Part shown: positions 47,590 to 59,305 of the stretch, in pieces | How positions within the stretch are numbered: position 1 is the stretch's first letter | Layout: every line of letters begins with the position of its first letter | Origin: Sisyra terminalis | Lineage: Eukaryota; Arthropoda; Insecta; Neuroptera; Sisyridae | DNA: 64,000 bases | Direction: 5' to 3' | Assembly: GCA_958496175.1 (NCBI GenBank) | Contig: OY292277.1 | Coordinates: forward strand, 20,850,282-20,914,281 | Notes under the pieces: model-generated | The model's input: the letters and a program-made list of their open reading frames with translations, nothing else | Databases searched by the model: none | Told to the model about the DNA's origin: nothing | Program-made: the position numbers and the translations under genes

Positions 47590-47850
47590 TGGATTTGTAA
47601 CGAAGTCAATGGGAAGATTAAGCGCGCAGTGTTTTTTTCATCTCTGGCTGAAATCCTAGCAAAACAAACAGAGATTAGCGTGGGGCAGCACGCCCTAGGT
47701 GGCCCCCTTCGTCATCCCGAGGGATCATCAATCACCCGAGACGTGTCATAGACCACGTGTGTTGTTCATTATCCACCTACATACACGTACATATTGGCTT
47801 CCGTCTCCGCCTCAAATTTTCTCCTCTCATCTTCATCAAGCGAAAAAAAA
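47590..47850. promoter_or_regulatory. GC-rich island, candidate enhancer or unannotated promoter
   Basis: Strikingly GC-rich for this window, especially 47676-47760. It holds a Hox/Pbx-type ATCAATCA (47727-47734) and a CACGTG E-box (47754-47759). There is no open frame of note. It lies 6.2 kb downstream of the org-1 stop. Confidence 0.4.
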
Positions 47851-48984
47851 CTAAATTCTTTTTAAAAAATACTTAAATTTTTTACACCCTCAATCGTAAA
47901 AATCATAAAATGTGCAAGCTGGTTGTAATTTTTGAGTTTTCATTGCTTAATTTTTTTAAAAAAGAAATAATTTTAGTTAGTTTCTTGCGTATATGTAACA
48001 ATAAGACATTTAACACTCAATTTTCGCATGGCATATGAGTATAATCGTAATATGTCGCGATTTTTCTTTGAACATGTTCAAGACCAAACGATTTATGCTG
48101 CAGTCAGCATAACCGACGTTACACTTCAATGGTATCGTCAAAGAGATTGTGTTCCTCTTTCCACATAAACTTTAATGGTTGTCGTTAACCATACTAAAGT
48201 TGATGGGGTTCATCGTTCAACACGTTTGCAAAAGTGCGACGTTCTTTTGGAAAATAAATCACTAACTATTCTGCTTTTAAAACTGTGAACTACTTATATG
48301 CTAATAGTTCAGTATAAGAGAAGTAATAGAACGTTCTTACGGTGGACTCGTGCGCAAAATGTGTTTTGCAATAATAATTTTTTTACTTAAAACTTTTTAT
48401 AATAACCATATATTAAAAACTTTTAGCTTATCAACATTTTTTTTTTAATTTCAGTGATGTAACATGAAAAAATACTTATTCCTAATATCTCCAGCACAAC
48501 GATTTATCCACAGGTCCATAGGAGAAGCAAAAATAAATCGAAAATGAAGAACACAAAAATACGATCTTGCAACTCGTTTTCAAGGATAATAGTGTCTTTT
48601 CAAAAAATACCAATGTTATTTCTTATAGGAAATCAATTGGAATCAATTATTTTACTGAACACTACTTGATCAATTTCTTACGATTGAGGTCGTGAATACC
48701 AAACACTATCGTCGATGGTTTTTTACAAAATTCAAAGATTTTCGCGATTTTTTTCCGATTTTGAATCTTTCCGTCCGCTTTTAAGGGTAATAGTAACGAA
48801 ATCTTTATAAACAAAACTTATATGGTATAATCTTCTCAAAGCTAATGGTAGCAAAACTGAAGATACCCTATTCACAAGAAAAAGACTCAATAAGCATAAC
48901 AAGGTAGTAGTAAATAGAAACATATAGAATAGGCAGCAGATTTAATCTTACTGAATAAATAAAGGTAGCTATAAAAGCAAATTA
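47851..48984. other. Intergenic, no gene supported
   Basis: The first 400 bases remain fairly complex (GTTAACCATACTAAAGTTGA near 48185) but encode nothing recognised. Confidence 0.35.
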
Positions 48985-49197
48985 ATGACTCGCACTTACA
49001 ACCTCTATCCATTGCTTAGCAAGGAATCCCAGTTATCTATCAAGGACAAAATTATAATCCATAAAACAACACTCAAATCTGTAATAACATACCTACACCT
49101 GTCCAGTTTGGAATTTGGTACTCAAAACCAATCATCAAACTATTCAGAGAGCATAAAACAAAGAATTAAGATGCTGGGAAACTATTCAGCAAAATAA
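48985..49197 (+). mobile_element. Jockey-like reverse-transcriptase remnant
   Basis: LYPLLSKESQLSIKDKIIIH and KTTLKSVITY correspond to the conserved segment just before the domain seen in the other two jockey fragments. 5' and 3' parts are missing. Confidence 0.65.
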
Positions 49198-49788
49198 AGG
49201 ATCAATGATCAACACGAAAAACAAAAGGTGCTAGCACTAAATTTGTATATCCTAATCGTAACAAAATTTTTTTTATAAATTCCAAAAATAGTCCTAGTCA
49301 ATGTTAGAGGTATCAGTGACTACATAGTCAATGATTAATACAAGAAATATTGAAAATACAAACATAAAAGAACAAAACATATTGTATTATTGAATTAATT
49401 ACACAAACAATATTCGGGGTTTTTTAAGTATGATAATTAATTTTGCCCAACACAAACATCAATTACAATATATTGTACAAACCTTAATCTGTTAAATCCT
49501 AGATAAGGATTTCTATCGTAGATACGGATGCTGGTTAGATATTTTATGCATGTTGCATCACACGACAAATCAAATTAAAACAAAATGTATTTGTATTGTA
49601 CATTAATGAATTGCACTAAGAATACTTATCATTTATATCGCAAACTCAATTTATTTATTGCTACACACTTCAACATTCCTTAGTTGTCTTCGTCAGGCAG
49701 AACTTTACTTTGTCAAATGTAAATCTTTCCATCAAAACTACTAAGATTTATTGAAAGAAATAATTCTAAGAATCGAGATATATTTTCC
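49198..49788. other. AT-rich intergenic DNA
   Basis: Nothing supported. Confidence 0.35.
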
Positions 49789-49950
49789 CAGTTCAGTCAA
49801 ACGAATTTCATATTTGTGAAGTTTCGGCAGCTAGTTACTGACTTCGTCATGCGAAGAAAATTGAATGTTCATTGATTAATTTTTAGGACTTATGAAGTTT
49901 ACAACTAGCTGATGAAGCGTTGCAAATTCGGAAATTGTTTGACTGAACTG
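49789..49950. repeat. Inverted repeat with CTGATGA motif
   Basis: CAGTTCAGTCAAAC at the left pairs with GTTTGACTGAACTG at the right, and the arms align imperfectly for about 60 bases. CTGATGA (49909-49915) is followed by GAAAT rather than GAAAC and lacks a good stem II. Possibly a decayed relative of the hammerhead-bearing elements. Confidence 0.4.
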
Positions 49951-52900
49951 TCAAATTGTCCTGAATTCAGTGATTTTTTCTTTCATCCATTATCTAAAAC
50001 GTTAACATCATGGCTACTTTTAACAAAAGTTCTTAAGAAATTAGCGATTTAAAGTATTAGTACATATATGCAGCAATACAAATTAAAAGAAAATACGATT
50101 ATCGTCAGCTGTTTTTTGATTTCTTGAAAAAAAACTGAAATTCTCTCTTTTAATTCTAATAATTAAAATCTTTAAATAGTTTGTGATTAATTTAAATTAG
50201 TTATACATATATACAGAGAAGTGGGACAAATCCAATACCTCTGACTCCAACCAATTTCTAAAGTGATAAGAATAATTTAAAAATTATTCAAATGTAAGTA
50301 TTGTACAGATAACACACTTAAATTTTCTTTTAACTATTGATTTAGCAATTTTTTTATAGATCAGAGAAATAAAATTATAGAAAAATTATCCCCTTTTCTG
50401 AAAGTAAAATCTTTCCTCCATACCTATACAAATACCTGTTTGATTTTACATATGGTTGCAAATAAAAGTTATGACATAGTATTAGGCAACGTCATAATTT
50501 TGTAATCCTAAATTATATTAAAAATTAAATTTTCTATTTAAACATTTAATAATGTACAGATTTTCGATTTAATAATGGACGATTTTTTTTAATTAGGTAT
50601 TTACCATTTATCGTAATTTAAAATATTCATTAAATAAAGTATCGTATGTATGCAATTCCTTGTAAGTTGAGAATAATACTCATAAGTACATTAGAAATTA
50701 TGTTTTTAGAATCCATTTTAGAGAAAAAAAATCAACAAAAATTTAATTTGTAAATAACTAAACTACATTTACTTAACATAAAACTATGATGTCAGTTTCA
50801 AGTGCTTATAAATACAAACAACATAATCTTTGTTTTTAAGGCTTGGTGTCACCCTCATTAATAATGTCAAGTAGACACAACCCTTAAAACTGGGTGGTCA
50901 ATGTAAATAATTTTCAAAATTGAAATATAAACTTCCATCAGTGTATTCTTTTTGAATCTTTTACATTTAATAGACTAAGTTATGAGTATGAGAAAATATT
51001 TTAATATATTATTGTTTATTTTTGAATAGAAAAACTATAACAGATTAAGTGACAAAAGCTACAAAAATTTGTTAAATTTTATACACTTGCATATTGTAAA
51101 AAAATAATGTTTGTACCTTTATTATTTTTGGAAATTATTCAAAATAATATTAATAATTACAGTTTATTTTCGAAGATTCTGTGGCGCCGTATTCAAACGT
51201 TACATCTGCACTAATGGCTTTTGAATGATATTTGTTTAACGGATTTCTCTCGTTTCTCGCATTTTTTACATTGTGACAGTTAACTATCCAATTTACACAC
51301 AAAAAAATTTATAGGGTTGTAAAAACGTACCAATATTATGCAACACACATAAATTAGAACTGCTATTTTATTATCACTGTCCTTTTAAATATGAAGCAAT
51401 CCTATTATAAATTTTTAAGATCTAATAAAAATGTATACTTTATAGTTACATGGACAAATTTTGAGACGGTTTTTTATAACATTCTATATATCAAGTGTTT
51501 TGGTTTTTTAACTTTCTAATAAATTGTAAATGTTTATAATTTATAAATAACTATACATTTTCCAAAAAAAAAGAAACGTTTTTTAAACATACTTATGAAA
51601 TTTTCAATATTTCTATTATCAATAAAATTAGGTAGTCATAAAGAAAATTTAAGAAAAGTTGGAATTTAAAAAAAGAAAAAAAATCAAGTTTATTGAGTAA
51701 TTTTGCGATTACAAATTAATTATTTTGTGTTAAAAGCACAAAGTGGATTTTTTGGAGTTTGTTTACCATTCTATTTTAGGGATTATTTATCGATAAAAAT
51801 GAAAATGGAAGAGCCTACATTACCATTAAAATAATGTAAGACTAAATGTAAAAATTAAAATAATATAAAAAAAAAAAATAAGTAGATATTATACTAATAC
51901 AATACCAGCTGTTTCCCTAAAACTCATTTTTAAATAAATGATATATTTTCCCTTATTAATGCGCTTTTCTTTTACATGAGTATAAACCGAAATACTTATG
52001 TTACTAATTTTAATGATTTCTTCCCTGTAACGAGCCAAAAATACAATTGCTTACAAAGTTTTTTTTTTCAAAATTTGTGTAGCAAATTAAAGAACATTAA
52101 ATCTGAATTTTACAACAAAAAATCATTTAAGTAGGAAAGAATTACTTTAAAGTAACATTAGTACTAAGCAAAAATTGTAGTTTACAAATAAAACATTTTT
52201 CCCATACATTTCATGAAAATTCCTTAACGCAACCAATAAATATTTTATTAAACACCCTCATAAAAAAAAATCCCCAAATATTTTCTCATACATTCCAAAT
52301 GTAAGTAGGCAAGCAATGTAATTAGAAAACACAAATATAAAATATTTAACAGCTTACATAATTTGTTCCTATTTTTTTCTAACTCGTACGAACCACGCAT
52401 GAATTAGATTCAATAGTTCACATTCATAAATAAATAATTCATCATATTAATGCAATATTGACAAATGAAGCATTACGAAAAGAGACGCTGATCGATAAAT
52501 GTTTCATCACACTTTTATATTGAATTTTTTTAGCTGAAGAAGTCACGAATGTATAAATAACATATTTTAAATGTGAATCAGAAGATTATAGCTTTAGAAA
52601 TTAGTTTTGAAAAAAAAAGTTGAATAATATGCAACTATGACTTATTAATTCAGAGCTATTTTAAATAGGTTTAGAATACAAGTTTTATCATTAACGAATT
52701 TTCTTTTAAGATTTATATGGACAATGTTTATAGGTACATAATAAAAACATGATTGTTTCTGACCACAAAACTGGACCGCACTTATTTTAGGAGTATATAA
52801 TTTTACAAACACAGTAAACTTTGGATTATTCGAAGTTGAAGAGATCGTTAAAAGGATCAATTTATCTAAAATTTTGAATTAAACAAAATATAAATGTTAG

Positions 52901-53985
52901 AGAAGTAGAAACTCTAGAATAAAATACAGTTTTAGAAGTTCTAAGTCATAAGTTTCTGAAATCATAATTTCGATCGATTTTAACAAAAGTTTATAGTAAT
53001 ATAGTGATTGTTATGGTGGGTACCTTAACTGTATACAATAAAAATAAAAAAAAAGTTACAACAATAATATTAAAACGTGTTCTTATACTTTTTGAGCAGA
53101 AAATAAAATATTTAGGGTATCTGATTTTTTGCCTTTTTTGCATCTCAGAGCTACATTGTGGCTCTCCTACTGAGCTAATCTACTTTCCTTTTGCCCTTTT
53201 ACCCCTGCTTATTCACCATCTTAGTGAGCATCAAAGATAATGTATACTCGTATATCTCAGGCTTTCGGATCATGTATATAACTATCGTAGGATAGCTATA
53301 GGTAACGTAGGATGTCTAAAGATCTGCTGAAAAAAGGAAAAGTCCACCACTTATACAAAAATGACGTGAAAGGAGAACCCAATATCAAAAAATTGAGGGA
53401 ATAAACATAGGAGTAAGCATGGGGCTTCAGAGGTACATTCTCTCTATAGTAGAGCTCAGTGGTCTCAAACGGATAAATTAGTACCTGACAAAAAAGTAGG
53501 ATTGGTTTCATGGGGTATGCCAAATTAGGGAATGGAAAAGTTGGAATATAAATAAGATTTACAAATTTATTTACATTGTCATAAAAGATATTTCAAAAGG
53601 AAAAAGTCAAATTAAAAATTCGAACTAGTCAACTGTTTCAAAAAATCTTCAAGAATATTGTTACATTAAATTGTGTCATTTTTCAACTGATATTTTGCAA
53701 ATTTATATTTTTTTTTCTACAAAAATAAATGTAAATATCTAAAAACATTACACTCATGATTAACAATTAAGATCTATTTTTTTTAAATTATCTTTAATGA
53801 TAATCTTCTGTACAGGACAAATCCAGATCAGTTCAAACACATACCTAATACTTAGGTATTAACACCCTTAGCCTAATTTTACTATTACAAACATAATTTA
53901 TTTTTCGCTGTTATTTACCATCGCTGTTTAACAGTTTGTAACTATGCTAGAATTAATAAAATTTGTCAATCAAGAAATGTTGAAA
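49951..53985. other. Very AT-rich intergenic DNA, no gene seen
   Basis: Only chance open frames and homopolymer tracts. Confidence 0.45.
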
Positions 53986-54070
53986 AATTTCTGGATAAGG
54001 AGAATTGAACCTAGCACCTACCAGATTTAGAGCGGCCGCCTTGGCCACTTAAACACCAATAGGCTTAACA
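53986..54070 (-). mobile_element. tRNA-derived SINE head, copy 1
   Basis: Minus strand carries an A-box-like TGTTTAAGTGGCCAAGG and a B-box-like GGTTCAATTC (complement of 54002-54011) at tRNA spacing. It lacks a full cloverleaf. Similar to 56800-56882. Confidence 0.55.
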
Positions 54071-54839
54071 TAAGTAATATGAATAAGAAATTAAGCATAC
54101 CTGAATAAATAATCATAATGATATAAATTATAGGTAATAAGTTAAGAAATTATAAAAAAATAGCAATTTGTGGCCCACTTAATGGGTAGGACAATATTTA
54201 GAAAACTTTTGACATCTTTGTACCTATTCCCTATATAATAATTATAATCCCACGTATCAATAAATAAAAAAATCAGAATGTACCATTTTTGTGTGATATT
54301 GCTGTTGGAACCATTTGTTGTACTGGCGTAGTCAAAATGCGGTATATAGGTGTACTATTGTCCGATTTTTCTCGTACTCTAGGGAATTCGCGTACCGCCA
54401 TATTACATTTTGGGACACATTAGTGGAGATTATGGTTATCGTTGTATACGCTCACTGGCAAGCATTTGAAGCCTAAAATAAATGAAAATATGTAAAAATT
54501 AAACTAAATTTTTCCACCGACTTCCAATAGTTTAGGTGTTAACAATAAAGAACATATCAGAACATAATAGAGGTACAACTCAAAAATTGCAAGTTTTGCG
54601 TTAGTGACAGTTTAACAATAAGGAAGTCACCTATTTTGTAAATAGAATAGAAAGGTAACTCTAGTATGTTCCCCACCACGTAAGCGAGGGTGTTTTTTTA
54701 TTGGAGTGACAAATCAAAAGTACAGAACAAGAACTTTATTAACGATTTCCCGATAAGTTCAATTTTTGAGTTGTACCTTAATTCTACGACGGGTGCAATA
54801 TATTGCAGACATATTTTAAGAAATATTTATATATATATA
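54071..54839. other. Intergenic, nothing recognised
   Basis: No supported feature. Confidence 0.35.
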
Positions 54840-55270
54840 ATAATTTATTATTGATAATTTATTAAAAGGTAACAATAGACATAAATATGAACCAATGCTC
54901 AAACAAATATGATTGTAATATATTACCCAGGCACGTATTTGGATTGCCAAGCAATCGTCAGATCTCTCCAAGAGAGATTTACGTGATGATCACTAATATG
55001 GATTCTTTGAGAATCGAAATACGAATCTGGGTATATACCAAGGTTTATAAAATACACAGATGGCCTCATGGTGGCTACGTGATGGATACGTGACGTGTCC
55101 AGAAGAAATTCGTACATATCTTCAGACTGATCAATTTCAAAATTCTTCGTATGACGTCATTTTTTTTTTTCTAATGGAGCAACCTGTGTAATTTACAAAC
55201 CTTGGGTATATACGTCATAAACACATTTGTTTGATTTTTTTGATAAATTATATTTCTTAAAGTTTGACTG
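54840..55270. mobile_element. Fold-back element, copy 2, carrying a nested MITE
   Basis: CAAACAAATATGATTGTAAT and CACGTATTTGGATTGCCAAG on the left, and ACACATTTGTTTGATTTTTT on the right, match the 34870-35302 element. The right part is split by the 166-bp MITE at 55039-55204. Confidence 0.6.
55039..55204. mobile_element. 166-bp MITE with perfect 9-bp target duplication, copy 2
   Basis: Inverted copy of 17688-17850, with CAAGGTTT termini. Target duplication GGTATATAC is exact at 55030-55038 and 55205-55213. Confidence 0.9.
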
Positions 55271-56799
55271 AAATATATTTTTATATATTCTTAACACAGT
55301 GAAAAAATTGGAGAGTAGGTACACAGGCCTAAGTCGATATAAAGCGGAGGAAAATAAAAATTAAAGTGAACAAAATCAAATAACATTTTCTGGAAAACTC
55401 ATAGGCAATTTCATTGATATGTCTATTATTGATGTAGTTATCTTTGTACATCTGTTTCCATCAGCGATTGAATTCTTTGTTTTGTTTTTCTTTTTACTGT
55501 ATAAAATAAACAAATCCAAAAATATATCAAGACTTTTATCTCTTATTAGCAAAAATGACACAAACCAGAACTGAATTTTGGATAATTACAATGATTCATG
55601 TGTTTCGTAATTACTCATGGATTTCGGTTACATTTGAGTTGATTTTTAGACAGCGACAATATTTTCCCCTAATGAAACATTTATGCGACCCGAACAACAA
55701 ATTGACGAACAAATTCCGAGCGAAAAATAGACAGAGACCATTTCGGCGGCAATAAAATAAAAATATAGGAAACGTTTATTTTTTTCATTAAAATTTTAGG
55801 TCTAGGTGAAAAGAGAGAAATCGCTTTTCAGTTGTGAGAGCTAAACATTCCGTTTTTATGATATGTTGACAAGTTGGTATCATTAATATTATCAACTATG
55901 TACACGTTATTATTAAACAAGAGCTGCCGAATATTTACTTGACAAAGTCGCAATAGTGATCATTTCTATTCAGAGAAAAGGAGCATTTAGTTCCAGTAGC
56001 TCAGAAATGAAACCAAGTGCGGATATCGCCGCCATTTATCTGTCATCCAGACATTACCAGGCGCTAGTTGATCAAGTTTAGCTCTCTCGCCTTTAAGTTT
56101 ATTCAGATGCGTAGCAAAACAAGGAACATATTATTAGATATAAGTTCTAAACAAAGATACAGACTAAAACAATAAACGAAGTGATGAAAAATTTGTTGAG
56201 ATTTTTTCTCTCTGACGTTCTATAAAAAATAGCTAGACATGAGGCTGCAACTCTCTTCCTCAGATTCAATACGTTTTACTCTAATTTACATTAATGTTAA
56301 AGTAAGCCTATCTATAATATTATATTTACCTTCACTGTACTTCAAAAATTAAAAATAAAAAAAAAATAGTTGTCTTTTATATCAAATTTATTATCTTTTT
56401 CAAAAAAGATATTTAGGGATCTAATGAATTTGCTTCAAATTTTTCAATTTAAAATAAAATTCATTTTATTGACAATAAAAGGAGTTCATGCCATTGATGT
56501 AGGTATGAAAAATACAATCATTTAAATACCCATCAAACAGCAACCTATTTTAAGGTGCATCGTCTTATATATTTTAAAAAATAAACATAATAAAAAGAGC
56601 ATAGGTAAAGGAATTTTCACTACCATGCTTATGACGTCTCATCCAACTTGCCGCCCTTGTACATCGTCTTAATATAAATATGGCACTGGCAATAGGGAAC
56701 TTTTTCAGACTATTTTTTTAATTGTGAGTTGCTTACCTCGCTTTATAACTACTAAACTTTTTAGCGATTCTAGATTTAATAAAAAATTATAACCGAGAA
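55271..56799. other. Intergenic, no gene supported
   Basis: Open frames up to 66 codons near 55376-55755 have no family resemblance. Confidence 0.4.
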
Positions 56800-56882
56800 A
56801 GTTTGCTCGATACGAGGATCGAACCCAACACTAATCAGTTTTGAAGCGGCCACCTTGACCACTCTGCCACCAGTTGACTATT
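56800..56882 (-). mobile_element. tRNA-derived SINE head or tRNA pseudogene, copy 2
   Basis: Minus strand: A box TGGCAGAGTGGTC (complement of 56857-56869) and B box GGTTCGATCC (complement of 56816-56825), both close to consensus for internal RNA polymerase III promoters. The 5' end is near GTCAACTGG. No convincing acceptor stem, so not called as a tRNA gene. Confidence 0.6.
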
Positions 56883-59155
56883 ACAGACTATTCTCCAAAC
56901 ACAAAATAACCAAAACGAGTACTGGAGTTATTTACCCATTTATGGTAGAATCATCAATTCATATAAAAAATGAAAACGAAAATTGTCAATAAGTAATTAG
57001 GTATGTGTCTTTAACAACTTCATAATTGAAAAAATCGTAGGTACACTTTTATTGTTATTATCAAACTAAACACGGACGCTTTATTACTTGTTAAGTATAA
57101 TAACTCGATCCGTACTAATTTTATAACAAAAACTGAAACTAAATTTCGGTTTCTCTTCGTTTAGATCAAAACTTCTTTCTATTATTTTTTTTTAGTTAGG
57201 TACTGTGTTTGCTTTTGTACAATTTCGCAAAACAAATATGAATGGAGGTTCTTATTAAAAAAATCAAAATTAAAAATAAATGCACAGTTAAAACATTTAT
57301 ATTAAATCAGGGTCTACACTAAGCAGATTGTTTCCATTCCGTATGCCTTGCAAATATGTAGGTTCAAGCGTAGTTTTGGTTTTAGTAATAGTTTTAGCAT
57401 ATTTTTTACCAAAACACAATATCAAGGTTGAAACCAAAAGTTAAATCAAACTTCTTGTAAGGTTATTGCGATTCTATGATCATTACGTATCCTACAAATT
57501 GAGAAAAAATATTCTTTGTTTATCATTAGAGTCGGACTCAGAAGCTATTCTATCATTTAGACTTCTTGAAATTTTTACCTAATTTTTCCATCAAATATTG
57601 TAATTAGCGGAATAGGTTCCAAAAATATCATTGGTTAAGATATTTATACCTTTACTTGTAATATAATTGGTCTTGTTTTCAGAAAAATTTCTATAGTTCG
57701 AAACCGAACTTATTCTTACTCTTCGGCACACATTTTATTCAGAATATTACCTTATACAAGCTTTAATATTAAAATTCTTTAAAACCCGATTATTACTTTA
57801 AGAAATGATAACCATTTAAAATTTTAAACAATGTAAAATTCTTGTTTTCGTATTTTTTCTGCATTCATATAGAACAAATTAAAACTCACAAAGAAAAATT
57901 ATAAATATTTAATCCTTTACTACTATGACAGGAAAATATACAAAAATTCAAGTTAGCAAATCAAATTAATCAAGGATTAGAAATTAATGGATTCCATTAT
58001 TTACACGTCACTCTTCCTGTTTGTATATATGAAAATTTGTAAGTCGATTAACCGTGTATAGAAAGCAAACCTTCCTGATTTTTGGAAATTGTCAATTTCC
58101 TTACGGGAATTAAAAATACTAGGTAAAATTATTTGATAACAAGTTTCAAGATGGAAATAAACATGAGATATATAAGAAAGTTAATTGGGATCCCTGCTAT
58201 TAAAAGGTATTTAGAGGCATTTTAAAATCATTACATTTAAAATGCCTTCAATAACTTGAAACGACTTCTAATGGGTTTTTTGTACATTTAAAATGCTTTT
58301 AGTTTCCTTATTTTAACAGGGATATCTTTATATTTAAAATGTCATAATTTTTATAATTCCCTAATATTTCCAGATTGAATCAATTCCCTGATAAAAATAA
58401 TAAAAATAACTTTTGATTGGGTACGATATACGGAGAAAATGTAAGCAAAAATTACTATGGTTTTGTAGTATCGGTAAATCATTGTTGCAATTTGGTATAT
58501 TTGAATCAATTTATGAATAATAAGATTTGAATCCGAATTTACTATGGACCATATAAATTTTTATTATCGTGCAAGTTGTACAATACGTATACAACAAGTA
58601 TAACATTCATGTAGCAGATATATCACAATATATATCGCCATCTAAAGTAAAAACGGTAAACTACACAGAAGAATCTGATCAATTTGATCTTCGCTATTCA
58701 TCCCACGGAGAGGACGGAGAATAAACTCTCAATTGCACAAAAAAAAAAAGAATAGAAGCCATAGAAGCTACATATTTCTACATAGAAATATTTCCTATCT
58801 TTATTTTTTGCAAGTTAGAGTTGACAATTCGTGATTTATCATCTTGTTTTCTTATAGTTCTCACTTATGCGACACCTTGTGGCTTTTTTGACAAACTCTC
58901 TGCTACATTCCATTGATTTTATTTTATTTGAATAATACATGTGAAAATCAAAGAAAATATTTTGATTAAAATAGTGAAAATCGTGAAAATATTCCATAGG
59001 CTTATAAAGTTTATACTAGAGCTCTAGTTACATATTTTTATGTATTGTTTGTATATGCTGATGATGTTTGTGTTCGTATGACACATTTATTCACATTGCA
59101 TCAAATCTGTCATTACCTGTCATTCAATTTTGAAGAACTTTAAAAAAATTACACA
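56883..59155. other. Intergenic DNA and presumed ESS2 5' flank
   Basis: Repeats of ATTTAAAATG occur near 58215-58345. No TATA/initiator pair was found for ESS2, which would fit a broad housekeeping promoter. Confidence 0.35.
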
Positions 59156-59305
59156 ATGAGTGGCAACTCAACGCCTAGTACACCAGGAAGTCAAGCACTG
59201 ACAGCAATGGAAACGATGAGCAAAGATTTAGTTTTTAAAATACCTACAACTCCAGTGTTAAAACGTACCAAAACGAAAATTATGGACGAAGAAACCTACA
59301 TTGAG
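59156..59305 (+). CDS. Ess2: ESS2 coding exon 1
   Basis: Fifty codons in phase 0, from an ATG in the context ACACA-ATG to a GTTAGT donor. It is Ser/Thr-rich at first, then TKIMDEETYIE, the start of the conserved N-terminal block. Confidence 0.93.
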
